This document shows positions 1 through 6,462 of a DNA stretch of 22,926 nucleotides, piece by piece. The notes beneath the pieces were generated by a model. That model searched no databases, was not told where the DNA came from, and worked only from the letters and a program-made list of their open reading frames with translations. Each line of letters opens with the position of its first letter. Positions within the stretch are counted from its first letter, which is position 1. This DNA is from an uncultured Oscillibacter sp. Its GTDB lineage: Bacteria; Bacillota; Clostridia; Oscillospirales; Oscillospiraceae. Both the position numbers and the translations under genes were made by a program. Where the stretch lies: contig CAJUTB010000040.1 in assembly GCA_910589315.1 (NCBI GenBank), positions 1 through 22,926 of the forward strand, given 5' to 3'.

Positions 1-51
1 GGGACACTACGGGTATGAACCGTATGCTCTAGCCAACTGAGCTATGCCGCC
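1..51 (-). tRNA. tRNA-Met (CAT), elongator, 3' part cut off by window edge
   Basis: Read on the minus strand this gives acceptor 5' strand GGCGGCA, D arm GCTCAGTTGGCTAGAGC, and an anticodon arm with loop TTCATAC, so the anticodon is CAT. The anticodon stem is TACGG/CCGTA and lacks the three G:C pairs typical of initiator tRNA, so this is the elongator methionine tRNA. The variable loop, T arm and 3' acceptor strand lie beyond the left edge of the window. Confidence 0.93.
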
Positions 52-83
52 ATCTTTGCCCGCTCACCCCGCGGGCAATAGTA

Positions 84-113
84 AGTATACCAGATTCTCC
101 GCTTTTTTGTCAA
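84..113 (-). promoter_or_regulatory. sigma-A promoter of tRNA-Met
   Basis: On the minus strand a perfect -35 TTGACA (108-113) is followed after 18 bases by TATACT (84-89). Transcription would start near 77, about 25 bases before the mature tRNA 5' end at 51. The rest of 114-299 is AT-rich and shows no gene on either strand. Confidence 0.7.
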
Positions 114-229
114 CCCCTTTTTTGCTTTTTTCAAAAAAATTTTGCATCCCCATTGCGTTCACACATATATTTACTGTTTCCTCCACGTTTACAGGAAAAA
201 ACCGCCTTATCTTTTGTGCGTATCGCAAT

Positions 230-251
230 AAAAACTCCGGGACACTCCCGG
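230..251 (-). terminator. possible minus-strand terminator hairpin
   Basis: CCGGGA (237-242) and TCCCGG (246-251) form a 6-bp stem with a 3-base loop. On the minus strand this is followed by AG and a run of five T. It would stop antisense transcription coming from the ilv leader or protect the tRNA promoter. No minus-strand gene feeding it is visible, so the role is uncertain. Confidence 0.3.
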
Positions 252-299
252 CTCAATTTAGATAAACCGCCAGAATGTGCCGGAGAGTCAAATTTTATG

Positions 300-328
300 T
301 TGCGATTTTGCCCGGCGGTCTGTATAAT
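300..328 (+). promoter_or_regulatory. sigma-A promoter of the ilvBNC operon
   Basis: TTGCGA (300-305), a 17-base spacer and a perfect TATAAT (323-328). Transcription would start near 335. This gives a leader of about 320 bases before ilvB, which holds the leader peptide and the attenuator. Confidence 0.75.
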
Positions 329-391
329 AAAGCACAACTTAGGAAGGCTGTCTTCCCGCCGCTTCGGGCTGGATGGACAGCGGAGGTTTTT

Positions 392-499
392 ATGTTCTTG
401 TCGTCTGCGGTCAACAGCATTCTGGCTCTGAACATTATTCTGGTTCTGGTACGAATTATTTTCGCCCGGAAAAAGAATAATGTGTTTGGTCATGCATAA
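392..499 (+). CDS. branched-chain amino acid leader peptide (35 aa) of the ilv attenuator
   Basis: A 35-codon frame starts at ATG 392 behind the ribosome binding site GGAGG (382-386). Fourteen of its residues are Leu, Ile or Val, concentrated in the run ILALNIILVLVRII, and all five Ile codons are ATT. It ends 72 bases before the attenuator hairpin. This matches the design of ilv leader peptides in proteobacteria: when charged tRNAs are scarce, ribosomes stall in the rich run and change the folding of the RNA downstream. No T-box signature (AGGGTGGNACCGCG) was found in the leader, although T-boxes are the usual solution in Firmicutes. The peptide itself probably has no function after synthesis. 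Its identity rests on composition and position, not on homology. Confidence 0.75.
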   Translation: MFLSSAVNSILALNIILVLVRIIFARKKNNVFGHA

Positions 500-531
500 A
501 TTGACTGCAAGCGCCGGATTTCGACAAAACT

Positions 532-607
532 GGGACGGCCGCTGGCGGTCGTAATCCTGAAGGAAGTAACGTCCGTGACCCGACATAGGGCCACGGATTT
601 TTTCTTT
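532..607 (+). terminator. ilv transcription attenuator with competing hairpins
   Basis: The terminator stem pairs TCCGTG plus CCC (572-581) with GGG plus CACGGA (588-597) and is followed by six T (598-603). A preceding hairpin pairs ACGGCCG (535-541) with CGGTCGT (546-552). GGGACGG (532-538) can instead pair with CCGT..CCC (573-581) over a two-base bulge. That pairing would break both hairpins and act as antiterminator. The terminator is clear; the alternative pairing was found by eye and not folded. Confidence 0.75.
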
Positions 608-658
608 CCCCCGTCCATGCCGTAAACCCTTCCCAACTTGGAAAAGGAGGAATGCGCT

Positions 659-2359
659 TTGAAAATTCCAGCGACAAAAGCCATCATGGAATGTTTATTG
701 GAACAGGATGTAGACACCATTTTCGGCTATCCCGGCGGCACGATCCTGAACGTCTACGACGAACTGTACAGCTATCAGGACAAGATCCGCCACGTGCTGA
801 CGGCCCATGAGCAGGGCGCGGCCCACGCCGCGGACGGCTATGCCCGCTCCACCGGAAAGGTGGGCGTCTGCTTCGCCACCTCCGGCCCCGGCGCAACCAA
901 CCTCACTACCGGTATTGCCACCGCCTATCTGGATTCCTCCCCGGTGGTTTTCATTACCTGCAACGTCAGCGAAAGCCTCCTGGGACGGGACGCCTTCCAG
1001 GAGGTGGACAGCACCGGCATCGCCATGCCGATTACCAAAGCCGCTTTCCTCGTCCGCGACGCCCAGGACATTCCCGCCGTCATGCGGCAGGCGTTCGCCG
1101 TCGCCGCCAACGGACGGCCAGGGCCGGTCCTGATTGATTTCCTGAAAAACGTCACCGCCCCCGACCAGATGATTGATTACGAATTCGTCCACTGGCGGGA
1201 TAACCGGGACTGCGCCGGCGTGCGGGAATTAAGCGCGAGCCGTCTGAAAAACCCCGAACCCAACCGCCAGGACGCGGATACCCTTCTGGACATGATCGCG
1301 GCGTCAGAACGTCCCCTGCTGATCTGCGGCGGCGGCGTGGTGCGGAGCCGGGCACATAAGGCGTTTCGGGAGTTTGCGGAAAAGGTGGACGCGCCGGTGG
1401 CCATTACTGTCATGGGCGGCGGCGGCTTCCCCGGAAGCCATCCCCTTACAACCGGCATGATCGGGATGCATGGTTCCAAAGCCTCCAACGTAGCCTGTGA
1501 CGCCTGCGATCTGCTGATAGCGGTGGGATGCCGTTTCTCCGACCGGGTCGCCCTGAATCCGGCGTCCTTCGCCAAACAGGCCAAGATTGTCCAGATTGAC
1601 ATTGACCGGGCGGAAATTGACAAAAACGTCCTGACAGATCATCATATCATCGGCTCTGCCCGAAGGGTTCTGGAAATGCTGAATGAAAAACTTCCGCAGT
1701 ACCGGCACACCGCATGGAAAGATCAGATTCTTCCGCTCCGGGCACCGTCCTTCGCGGAGGAGAGCGAACATCTGACGCCCCAGCAGATTCTGGATGTCAT
1801 CCGCCTCAAGGCCCCCGGGAATGCCATCGTTGCCACGGACGTGGGCCAGCATCAAATGTGGGCCATCAAATACCTGCACTTCGACTACCCCGGACAGCTG
1901 CTCACCAGCGGCGGCTTTGGCACAATGGGCTTTGGCCTGGGCGCGGCCATCGGCGCGCAGATGGGCAACCCGGACAAGCGGGTTTTGCACATCACCGGCG
2001 ACGGCTGCTTCCGCATGAACTGCCACGAATTGGCTACTGTCCAATATTACAACCTGCCGGTAATCACCGTCGTTTTCAATAACGGTACGCTGGGCATGGT
2101 CCGCCAGTGGCAAAGCCTGCTGTACCGGGAACGCTATTCCGAAACCACGCTGGACCGCGGGCCGGACTTCGTGAAACTGGCTGAGGCATACGGACTGAAA
2201 GGCTTCCGTGTCTCCACCCGGCAGGAGATGGAGACCGCGCTGGAACAGGCGATGAACTGCGGCAGCGGCGCGGTGATTGATTGTACGCTGGACATTAACG
2301 AGATGGTTCGCCCGATGGTTTCCGCCGGGTCCGGCATCACGGATTTCCTGTTGAGCTGA
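659..2359 (+). CDS. ilvB: acetolactate synthase large subunit
   Basis: Catalytic subunit of acetohydroxyacid synthase. It condenses two pyruvates to acetolactate, or pyruvate with 2-ketobutyrate, as the first common step to Val, Leu and Ile. The 566-residue protein has the usual three domains. The N-terminal pyrimidine-binding domain carries the catalytic Glu of the HEQ motif (about residue 51) and the stretch FATSGPGATN. The C-terminal TPP and Mg-binding domain has GDGCF followed by NNGTLGMVRQWQ (about residues 446-490). The TTG at 659 is chosen as start because AAGGAGG (644-650) lies eight bases before it. An in-frame TTG at 638 lies upstream of that site and has no good binding site of its own. 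It is the first gene of ilvBNC behind the leader attenuator. Its C-terminus is followed 14 bases later by ilvN. Confidence 0.96.
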   Translation: MKIPATKAIMECLLEQDVDTIFGYPGGTILNVYDELYSYQDKIRHVLTAHEQGAAHAADGYARSTGKVGVCFATSGPGATNLTTGIATAYLDSSPVVFITCNVSESLLGRDAFQEVDSTGIAMPITKAAFLVRDAQDIPAVMRQAFAVAANGRPGPVLIDFLKNVTAPDQMIDYEFVHWRDNRDCAGVRELSASRLKNPEPNRQDADTLLDMIAASERPLLICGGGVVRSRAHKAFREFAEKVDAPVAITVMGGGGFPGSHPLTTGMIGMHGSKASNVACDACDLLIAVGCRFSDRVALNPASFAKQAKIVQIDIDRAEIDKNVLTDHHIIGSARRVLEMLNEKLPQYRHTAWKDQILPLRAPSFAEESEHLTPQQILDVIRLKAPGNAIVATDVGQHQMWAIKYLHFDYPGQLLTSGGFGTMGFGLGAAIGAQMGNPDKRVLHITGDGCFRMNCHELATVQYYNLPVITVVFNNGTLGMVRQWQSLLYRERYSETTLDRGPDFVKLAEAYGLKGFRVSTRQEMETALEQAMNCGSGAVIDCTLDINEMVRPMVSAGSGITDFLLS

Positions 2360-2373
2360 GGGAGGGAGAACCG

Positions 2374-2940
2374 ATGAAACAACCTATGAATTCCGAGAGA
2401 AAGCTCTATACCCTCTGCCTGCTGGTGGAGGACGTGTATGGCGTTTTGAGCCAGGTGTCCCGGCTGTTTGCACGGAAGGGGTACAACATTGAATCCATCG
2501 TCTCCGGCGCAACGGACAAGCTGGGCATCGTCCGCATTTCCATTGAGCTGATCAGCGACGGCCTGATGATTGAACAGATTGCCGCCCAGTGCCGGAAGCT
2601 GCTTTCGGTGAAAGCGGTCAAAATTCTGGACGAAAACAGCTGCATCCGGCGGGAAATTGCCTTGATCAAGGTCCGGGCGGAGGAACGCTCCGCACGGGAT
2701 GAAATTATCCAGATTGTGAACATCTTCCGGGCAAAGGTCATCGACGTGGACCGGTCCTGCCTGACGATCTGGGTATTCGGAAGCCAGGAGAAAAACAGCG
2801 CGTTAATTGGAATGCTGGAGGACTTCGGTATCCTGGAAATTGCCAAAACCGGTACTATCGCCATTGAAAGAGGGCGTAGCACAATATACGACGACAGCAA
2901 ATTGAAGGAGGAATATGAATATGGCAAAAATGTATTATGA
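2374..2940 (+). CDS. ilvN: acetolactate synthase small (regulatory) subunit
   Basis: Regulatory subunit that activates IlvB and gives valine feedback inhibition. The 188-residue protein opens with an ACT domain (about residues 9-80). Its core LLVEDVYGVLSQVSRLFARK and the following GYNIESIV are the conserved ligand-binding region of this family. A C-terminal domain follows. It is slightly longer than the usual 160-175 residues, with a charged tail. The ribosome binding site GGGAGGGAG lies just before ATG 2374. The gene follows ilvB by 14 bases, and its last codons overlap the start of ilvC, so translation of the two is probably coupled. The name ilvH is also used for this gene. Confidence 0.95.
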   Translation: MKQPMNSERKLYTLCLLVEDVYGVLSQVSRLFARKGYNIESIVSGATDKLGIVRISIELISDGLMIEQIAAQCRKLLSVKAVKILDENSCIRREIALIKVRAEERSARDEIIQIVNIFRAKVIDVDRSCLTIWVFGSQEKNSALIGMLEDFGILEIAKTGTIAIERGRSTIYDDSKLKEEYEYGKNVL

Positions 2941-3940
2941 GAAGGATTGCGACCTGAATAAGCTCAACGGAAAGAAAATCGGCATCATCGGCTACGGCTC
3001 TCAGGGCCATGCCCACGCGCTGAACCTGAAGGAATCCGGCTGTGATGTGTGCGTTGGCCTGCGGCCCGGCAGCAAGAACTGGGAAAAGGCTGAAAATGCC
3101 GGACTGAAGGTTATGTCTGTGCCTGAAACGGTAAAATGGGCGGATATCATCACGATTCTGGTGAACGACGAGTCCCAGGCTGCGCTGTATTATTCCGATA
3201 TCGCCCCCAACCTGGAAGCGGGCAACGCGCTGATGTTTGCACATGGCTTCAACATTCACTTCAAGCAGATTGTCCCGCCCGCTGATGTGGACGTTTTGAT
3301 GATTGCGCCGAAGGGTCCCGGACATACGGTCCGTTCCACTTATGTAAACGGCAAGGGCGTGCCCTGCCTGCTGGCGGTGGAGCAGAATGCAACCGGCAAG
3401 GCGTATGATATTGGCCTTGCGTATGCGGCTGGTATCGGCAGCGCACGCGGCGGCGTGATGGAGACCACCTTCCAGGACGAGACGGAAACGGATCTGTTTG
3501 GCGAGCAGGTGGTTTTGTGCGGCGGCGTGGTCGAGCTGATGAAGCTGGGCTTCGAGACCTTGGTAGAGGCCGGCTATGCGCCGGAGAACGCTTATTTCGA
3601 GTGCATTCATGAGATGAAGCTGATCATTGACCTGATCAACAAGGGCGGCGTTGCCATGATGAACTATTCCATTTCCGATACAGCGGAATATGGCGAGTAT
3701 GTGTCCGGCACCCGCATTCTGCCTTATGAGGAAACGAAGAAGAACATGAAGGCGGTTCTGACCGACATTCAGGACGGTGTGTTTGCGGGCAAGTGGATTG
3801 CGGAGAATAAGAATGGCCGCACCTTCTTCAATGCGAAGCGCGCGCAGCTGGCAAAGCACCAGATGGAGGTTGTCGGCGAGGAGCTGCGGAAGAATATGCT
3901 CTGGGGCGAAGACACCGATCCGGACACGGCTTCTAACTAA
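2921..3940 (+). CDS. ilvC: ketol-acid reductoisomerase (NADP+)
   Basis: Rearranges and reduces acetolactate to 2,3-dihydroxyisovalerate, the second step of Val and Leu synthesis, and does the parallel step for Ile. The 339-residue length fits the short class I enzymes. The N-terminal Rossmann domain has GYGSQG, and the loop with LRPGSK is consistent with NADPH use. The C-terminal helical domain carries the metal ligands in TDLFGEQ and ECIHEM and the Ser of NYSISDTAEYG. ATG 2921 is preferred because it sits nine bases after AAGGAGG (2905-2911). The in-frame ATG at 2915 is only three bases away from that site. The start lies inside the end of ilvN. Confidence 0.96.
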   Translation: MAKMYYEKDCDLNKLNGKKIGIIGYGSQGHAHALNLKESGCDVCVGLRPGSKNWEKAENAGLKVMSVPETVKWADIITILVNDESQAALYYSDIAPNLEAGNALMFAHGFNIHFKQIVPPADVDVLMIAPKGPGHTVRSTYVNGKGVPCLLAVEQNATGKAYDIGLAYAAGIGSARGGVMETTFQDETETDLFGEQVVLCGGVVELMKLGFETLVEAGYAPENAYFECIHEMKLIIDLINKGGVAMMNYSISDTAEYGEYVSGTRILPYEETKKNMKAVLTDIQDGVFAGKWIAENKNGRTFFNAKRAQLAKHQMEVVGEELRKNMLWGEDTDPDTASN

Positions 3941-3960
3941 AAAACGGCATTGTAAATGTA

Positions 3961-3988
3961 TAGAAGCCCCGGAAAACCGGGGCTTCTA
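3961..3988. terminator. strong 12-bp hairpin at the end of ilvBNC
   Basis: TAGAAGCCCCGG (3961-3972) and its perfect complement (3977-3988) are separated by AAAA. The hairpin begins 20 bases after the ilvC stop and overlaps the stop codon of the convergent XRE gene. It can therefore serve both strands. There is no clear T-run on either side, so it may act as an mRNA end stabiliser as much as a terminator. Confidence 0.65.
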
Positions 3989-4192
3989 CTGCTCATTGGG
4001 AATATAGAGCAGAATGTCTTCCACTCTGCAATCTAATATCCGGCAAAGATCGTCCAGCGTAGCGGTGGAGATGTTGCGGTTATGCTTCAGGGAATCCAGG
4101 GTTCCTTTGCTGAAATGATGCTGATGAATCAATGCATAGGTGGATATGTGTTTTTTCTGCATAGTTTCCCAAAGGGGCCGATAGGAAATCAC
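3986..4192 (-). CDS. small XRE-family (Cro/CI type) transcriptional regulator
   Basis: A 68-residue protein that is essentially one helix-turn-helix domain. Residues 4-25 give helices 1-2, the segment FSKGTLDSLKHNRNIS gives the recognition helix, and TLDDLCRILDCRVEDILLYI is the typical last part of the fold. The start is the GTG at 4192, because AAGGAGGTG stands six bases upstream of it. Longer in-frame starts (to 4294) would read back through the divergent promoter region. The gene is convergent with ilvC and divergent from the broken gene at 4287. A perfect inverted repeat between the two (4244-4265) is the obvious candidate operator. Its targets are unknown. Confidence 0.85.
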   Translation of the reverse strand: MISYRPLWETMQKKHISTYALIHQHHFSKGTLDSLKHNRNISTATLDDLCRILDCRVEDILLYIPNEQ

Positions 4193-4216
4193 AAGAAGCA
4201 CCTCCTTGCAATTCCT

Positions 4217-4222
4217 ATTATA
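4217..4222 (-). promoter_or_regulatory. -10 element of the XRE gene promoter
   Basis: On the minus strand TATAAT is read at 4217-4222, 25 bases upstream of the GTG start. A convincing -35 was not found. The upstream bases overlap the -35 of the divergent gene, so a repressor bound at 4244-4265 could control both directions. Confidence 0.4.
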
Positions 4223-4238
4223 TTTTGCAGAGTTTCTA

Positions 4239-4267
4239 TTGAATATACCCGATATTATGGGTATAAT
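4239..4267 (+). promoter_or_regulatory. sigma-A promoter of the broken small gene
   Basis: TTGAAT (4239-4244), a 17-base spacer and a perfect TATAAT (4262-4267). Transcription would start near 4274, only about 13 bases before ATG 4287. The -10 lies partly inside the right arm of the palindrome at 4244-4265. Confidence 0.6.
4244..4265. promoter_or_regulatory. operator-like perfect palindrome TATACCC-N8-GGGTATA
   Basis: Two 7-base arms (4244-4250 and 4259-4265) are exact inverse complements separated by eight bases. The site sits between the -35 and -10 of the plus-strand promoter and just upstream of the divergent XRE gene. Its symmetry and size fit a dimeric Cro/CI-type repressor. Assigning it to the neighbouring XRE protein is inference. 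Confidence 0.6.
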
Positions 4268-4286
4268 GTTCATTGAGGTGAATTCG

Positions 4287-4536
4287 ATGAACAAACAAAT
4301 TTTGAAAGATATTTATGCAAGAGCTATGGGAGATTTAACGCTACGTTTTTTTGGAGTCTGTGGGGCAGGAAGAAATTATTTCGGCAATGGAGTCAACGGC
4401 AATTGATGTGATCTCCAAAATCAAGGCGATTCTGGATGATGAAGCATTGAATGATTCAGAATGTTTTCAGCAGATTGAAGCCATTGTAAATGTATTTGAG
4501 GCAAATGGGATTGATACAACCCGACATGATTGGTAA
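4287..4536 (+). pseudogene. small helical protein gene interrupted by a frameshift at a run of seven T
   Basis: The frame from ATG 4287 (binding site GAGGTG at 4275-4280) reads MNKQILKDIYARAMGDLTLRFF, then loses sense and stops at 4406. The frame from 4351 continues with LESVGQEEIISAMESTAI and ends naturally at 4536. Removing one T from the run at 4346-4352 joins them into one 82-residue, acidic, largely helical protein with no recognised domain. It is more AT-rich than the ilv genes on both sides. It may be a true pseudogene, a sequencing error in the homopolymer, or a gene read by slippage. Confidence 0.6.
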
Positions 4537-4562
4537 GACCGGCAGGGCCATCAACCACCGCA

Positions 4563-4730
4563 GCAGCGGCAGCGGGGTTAGACGCAGAGGCAAGTCGATT
4601 TGGACTTCTCGTTTAGGTTCCGCCAAGCCGAAGTTTTCCGCCAGGCTCATCAAACGCTCTTTTCTCTTTGGACCGTGAACGGCCCGTTTCTCTTTTCTCT
4701 CGGAGAGAAAAGAGAAATGGGGGGTTCAAA
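4563..4730. repeat. dispersed intergenic repeat, copy 1 (upstream of ilvD)
   Basis: This 168-base element matches 20469-20698 in the same orientation. Shared blocks include the start GCAGCGGCAGCGGGGTTAG, the centre GGACCGTGAACGGCCCGTTT, and the end TGGGGGGTTCAAA. By eye the first 120 bases are about 85% identical. Its 3' half is a long hairpin: TTTCTCTTTTCTCT (4687-4700) pairs with its perfect complement (4704-4717) around CGG. The minus strand carries a reading frame whose segment EPKREVQIDLPLRLTPLPL is identical in both copies. No transposase or target duplication is visible. Confidence 0.85.
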
Positions 4731-4736
4731 AAGGAC

Positions 4737-4756
4737 CAGCCGCCAGTTTGCGGCTG
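4737..4756 (+). promoter_or_regulatory. hairpin just upstream of the ilvD ribosome binding site
   Basis: CAGCCGC (4737-4743) and GCGGCTG (4750-4756) form a 7-bp stem that ends ten bases before AGGAGG of ilvD. It could tune translation or mark a processed 5' end. No function can be read from the sequence. Confidence 0.35.
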
Positions 4757-4779
4757 ACAAACAAAGGAGGCTGAATGCA

Positions 4780-6444
4780 ATGCGTTCGGATGTTGTAAAA
4801 AAAGGGGTTCCGGCTGCGCCAAACCGCTCTTTGCTGTATGCCCTGGGCTATACGAAAGAGGAGCTGGAACGGCCCCTGATCGGCGTAGTCTGCTCCTATA
4901 ATGAAATCGTCCCAGGTCACATGAACCTGGACAAAATCGCAGAAGCCGTAAAGGCCGGTATCCGGGCCGCAGGCGGTACGCCGGTGGAATTTCCGGCAAT
5001 CGCCGTATGTGACGGTATCGCCATGGGACATGTCGGTATGAAATACTCCCTCGTCACCCGCGACCTGATCGCGGATTCCACCGAAGCGATGGCCATGGCC
5101 CACCAGTTCGACGGACTGGTTATGATTCCAAACTGTGACAAAAACGTCCCCGGCCTGCTTATGGCCGCGGCGCGGGTGAACGTTCCCACCATCTTCGTTT
5201 CCGGCGGTCCTATGCTGGCCGGACGCCTCCAGAACGGCGACCGCACCTGCCTGAGTCATATGTTTGAAGCCGTAGGCGCGTACTATGCCAAAAAGCTGGA
5301 CGAAAGCGGTCTCGAGGACTACGAAAACAATGCCTGTCCCACCTGCGGCTCCTGCTCCGGTATGTATACCGCAAACTCCATGAACTGCCTCACGGAAGCC
5401 ATCGGTATGGCCCTGCGGGGCAACGGTACCATTCCCGCCGTCTGGTCGGCGCGGCTGCGCCTCGCCAAACACGCCGGTATGAAAATCATGGAACTGGTGG
5501 AGAAAAACATCTGCCCCCGCGACATCATGACCGAGGCCGCCTTCCACAACGCGGAGGCCATTGACATGGCTCTGGGCTGCTCCACCAATACCATGCTGCA
5601 CCTCCCCGCCATCGCCCACGAGTGCGGCGTGGAATTGAGCTTTGACATGGCAAACGAAATCAGCGGTAAAACCCCGAACCTCTGCCATCTGGCCCCCGCG
5701 GGCGGCACCTATATGGAGGACCTGGAACGCGCCGGCGGCGTCTACGCCGTTATGGCCGAATTGGCGGGCGCGGGCCTGCTGGATACCAGCCTCCTTACCT
5801 GCACCGGAAAAACCATTGCCGAAAACCTCGAAGGCGTTGTCAACCGTGACCCGGAGATCATCCGCCCGATTGCAAATCCCTTTACCAAAACCGGCGGCAT
5901 TGCCGTCCTCAAGGGCAACCTTGCGCCTGACGGCTGCGTCGTGAAGCAGTCCGCCGTCGCGCCGGAAATGATGGTCCACAGCGGCCCCGCCCGCGTCTTC
6001 AACAGTGAAGAAGACGCCATCAACGCCATTTATGCCGGAAATATCCACGCGGGGGATGTCGTCGTCATCCGCTACGAAGGTCCGAAGGGCGGCCCCGGTA
6101 TGCGGGAAATGCTGAACCCCACGTCTGCCATTGCGGGTATGGGCCTGGACAAGGACGTGGCCCTGATCACCGACGGCCGCTTCTCCGGGGCTACCCGCGG
6201 CGCGTCTATTGGACACGTATCCCCCGAGGCCGCCTCCGGCGGGCCCATTGGCTTGGTGGAGGAAGGCGACGTTATCGCCATTAACATTCCGGCCCACACC
6301 ATTACGCTCCAGGTGAGCGAGGAAGAACTTGCCGCCCGGAAAGCCCGGTGGGTTTGCCCGGAACCGAAGATCAAAACCGGTTATCTGGCCCGGTATGCAA
6401 AGCTGGTTTCGTCGGCGGACAAGGGCGCGATTCTGGACGCATAA
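4780..6444 (+). CDS. ilvD: dihydroxy-acid dehydratase
   Basis: Dehydrates 2,3-dihydroxyisovalerate and its methyl homologue to the 2-keto acids, the third common step of Val, Leu and Ile synthesis. The 554-residue protein has normal length. Iron-sulfur and Mg site motifs are visible: CSYNEIVPGH near residue 38, NCDKNVPG with Cys119, and CPTCGSCSGMYTANSMN with Cys192. GRFSGATRGASIGHVSPEAA near the C-terminus belongs to the substrate site. ATG 4780 is chosen as start, with AAAGGAGG nine bases upstream; this gives the usual N-terminus MRSDVVKKG. In-frame codons further upstream lie in the repeat. The gene is separated from ilvBNC by the XRE insertion and the repeat, and no clear promoter of its own was found. 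Confidence 0.96.
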   Translation: MRSDVVKKGVPAAPNRSLLYALGYTKEELERPLIGVVCSYNEIVPGHMNLDKIAEAVKAGIRAAGGTPVEFPAIAVCDGIAMGHVGMKYSLVTRDLIADSTEAMAMAHQFDGLVMIPNCDKNVPGLLMAAARVNVPTIFVSGGPMLAGRLQNGDRTCLSHMFEAVGAYYAKKLDESGLEDYENNACPTCGSCSGMYTANSMNCLTEAIGMALRGNGTIPAVWSARLRLAKHAGMKIMELVEKNICPRDIMTEAAFHNAEAIDMALGCSTNTMLHLPAIAHECGVELSFDMANEISGKTPNLCHLAPAGGTYMEDLERAGGVYAVMAELAGAGLLDTSLLTCTGKTIAENLEGVVNRDPEIIRPIANPFTKTGGIAVLKGNLAPDGCVVKQSAVAPEMMVHSGPARVFNSEEDAINAIYAGNIHAGDVVVIRYEGPKGGPGMREMLNPTSAIAGMGLDKDVALITDGRFSGATRGASIGHVSPEAASGGPIGLVEEGDVIAINIPAHTITLQVSEEELAARKARWVCPEPKIKTGYLARYAKLVSSADKGAILDA

Positions 6445-6462
6445 CGAAAGAAGGCGGTTTTT

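Noticed and set aside
131..586. 151-codon minus-strand frame across the ilv leader
   Set aside because: Overlaps the promoter, leader peptide and attenuator; no family signal or binding site.
300..640. T-box riboswitch upstream of ilvB
   Set aside because: The conserved AGGGTGGNACCGCG core is absent, while a leader peptide and attenuator hairpin are present.
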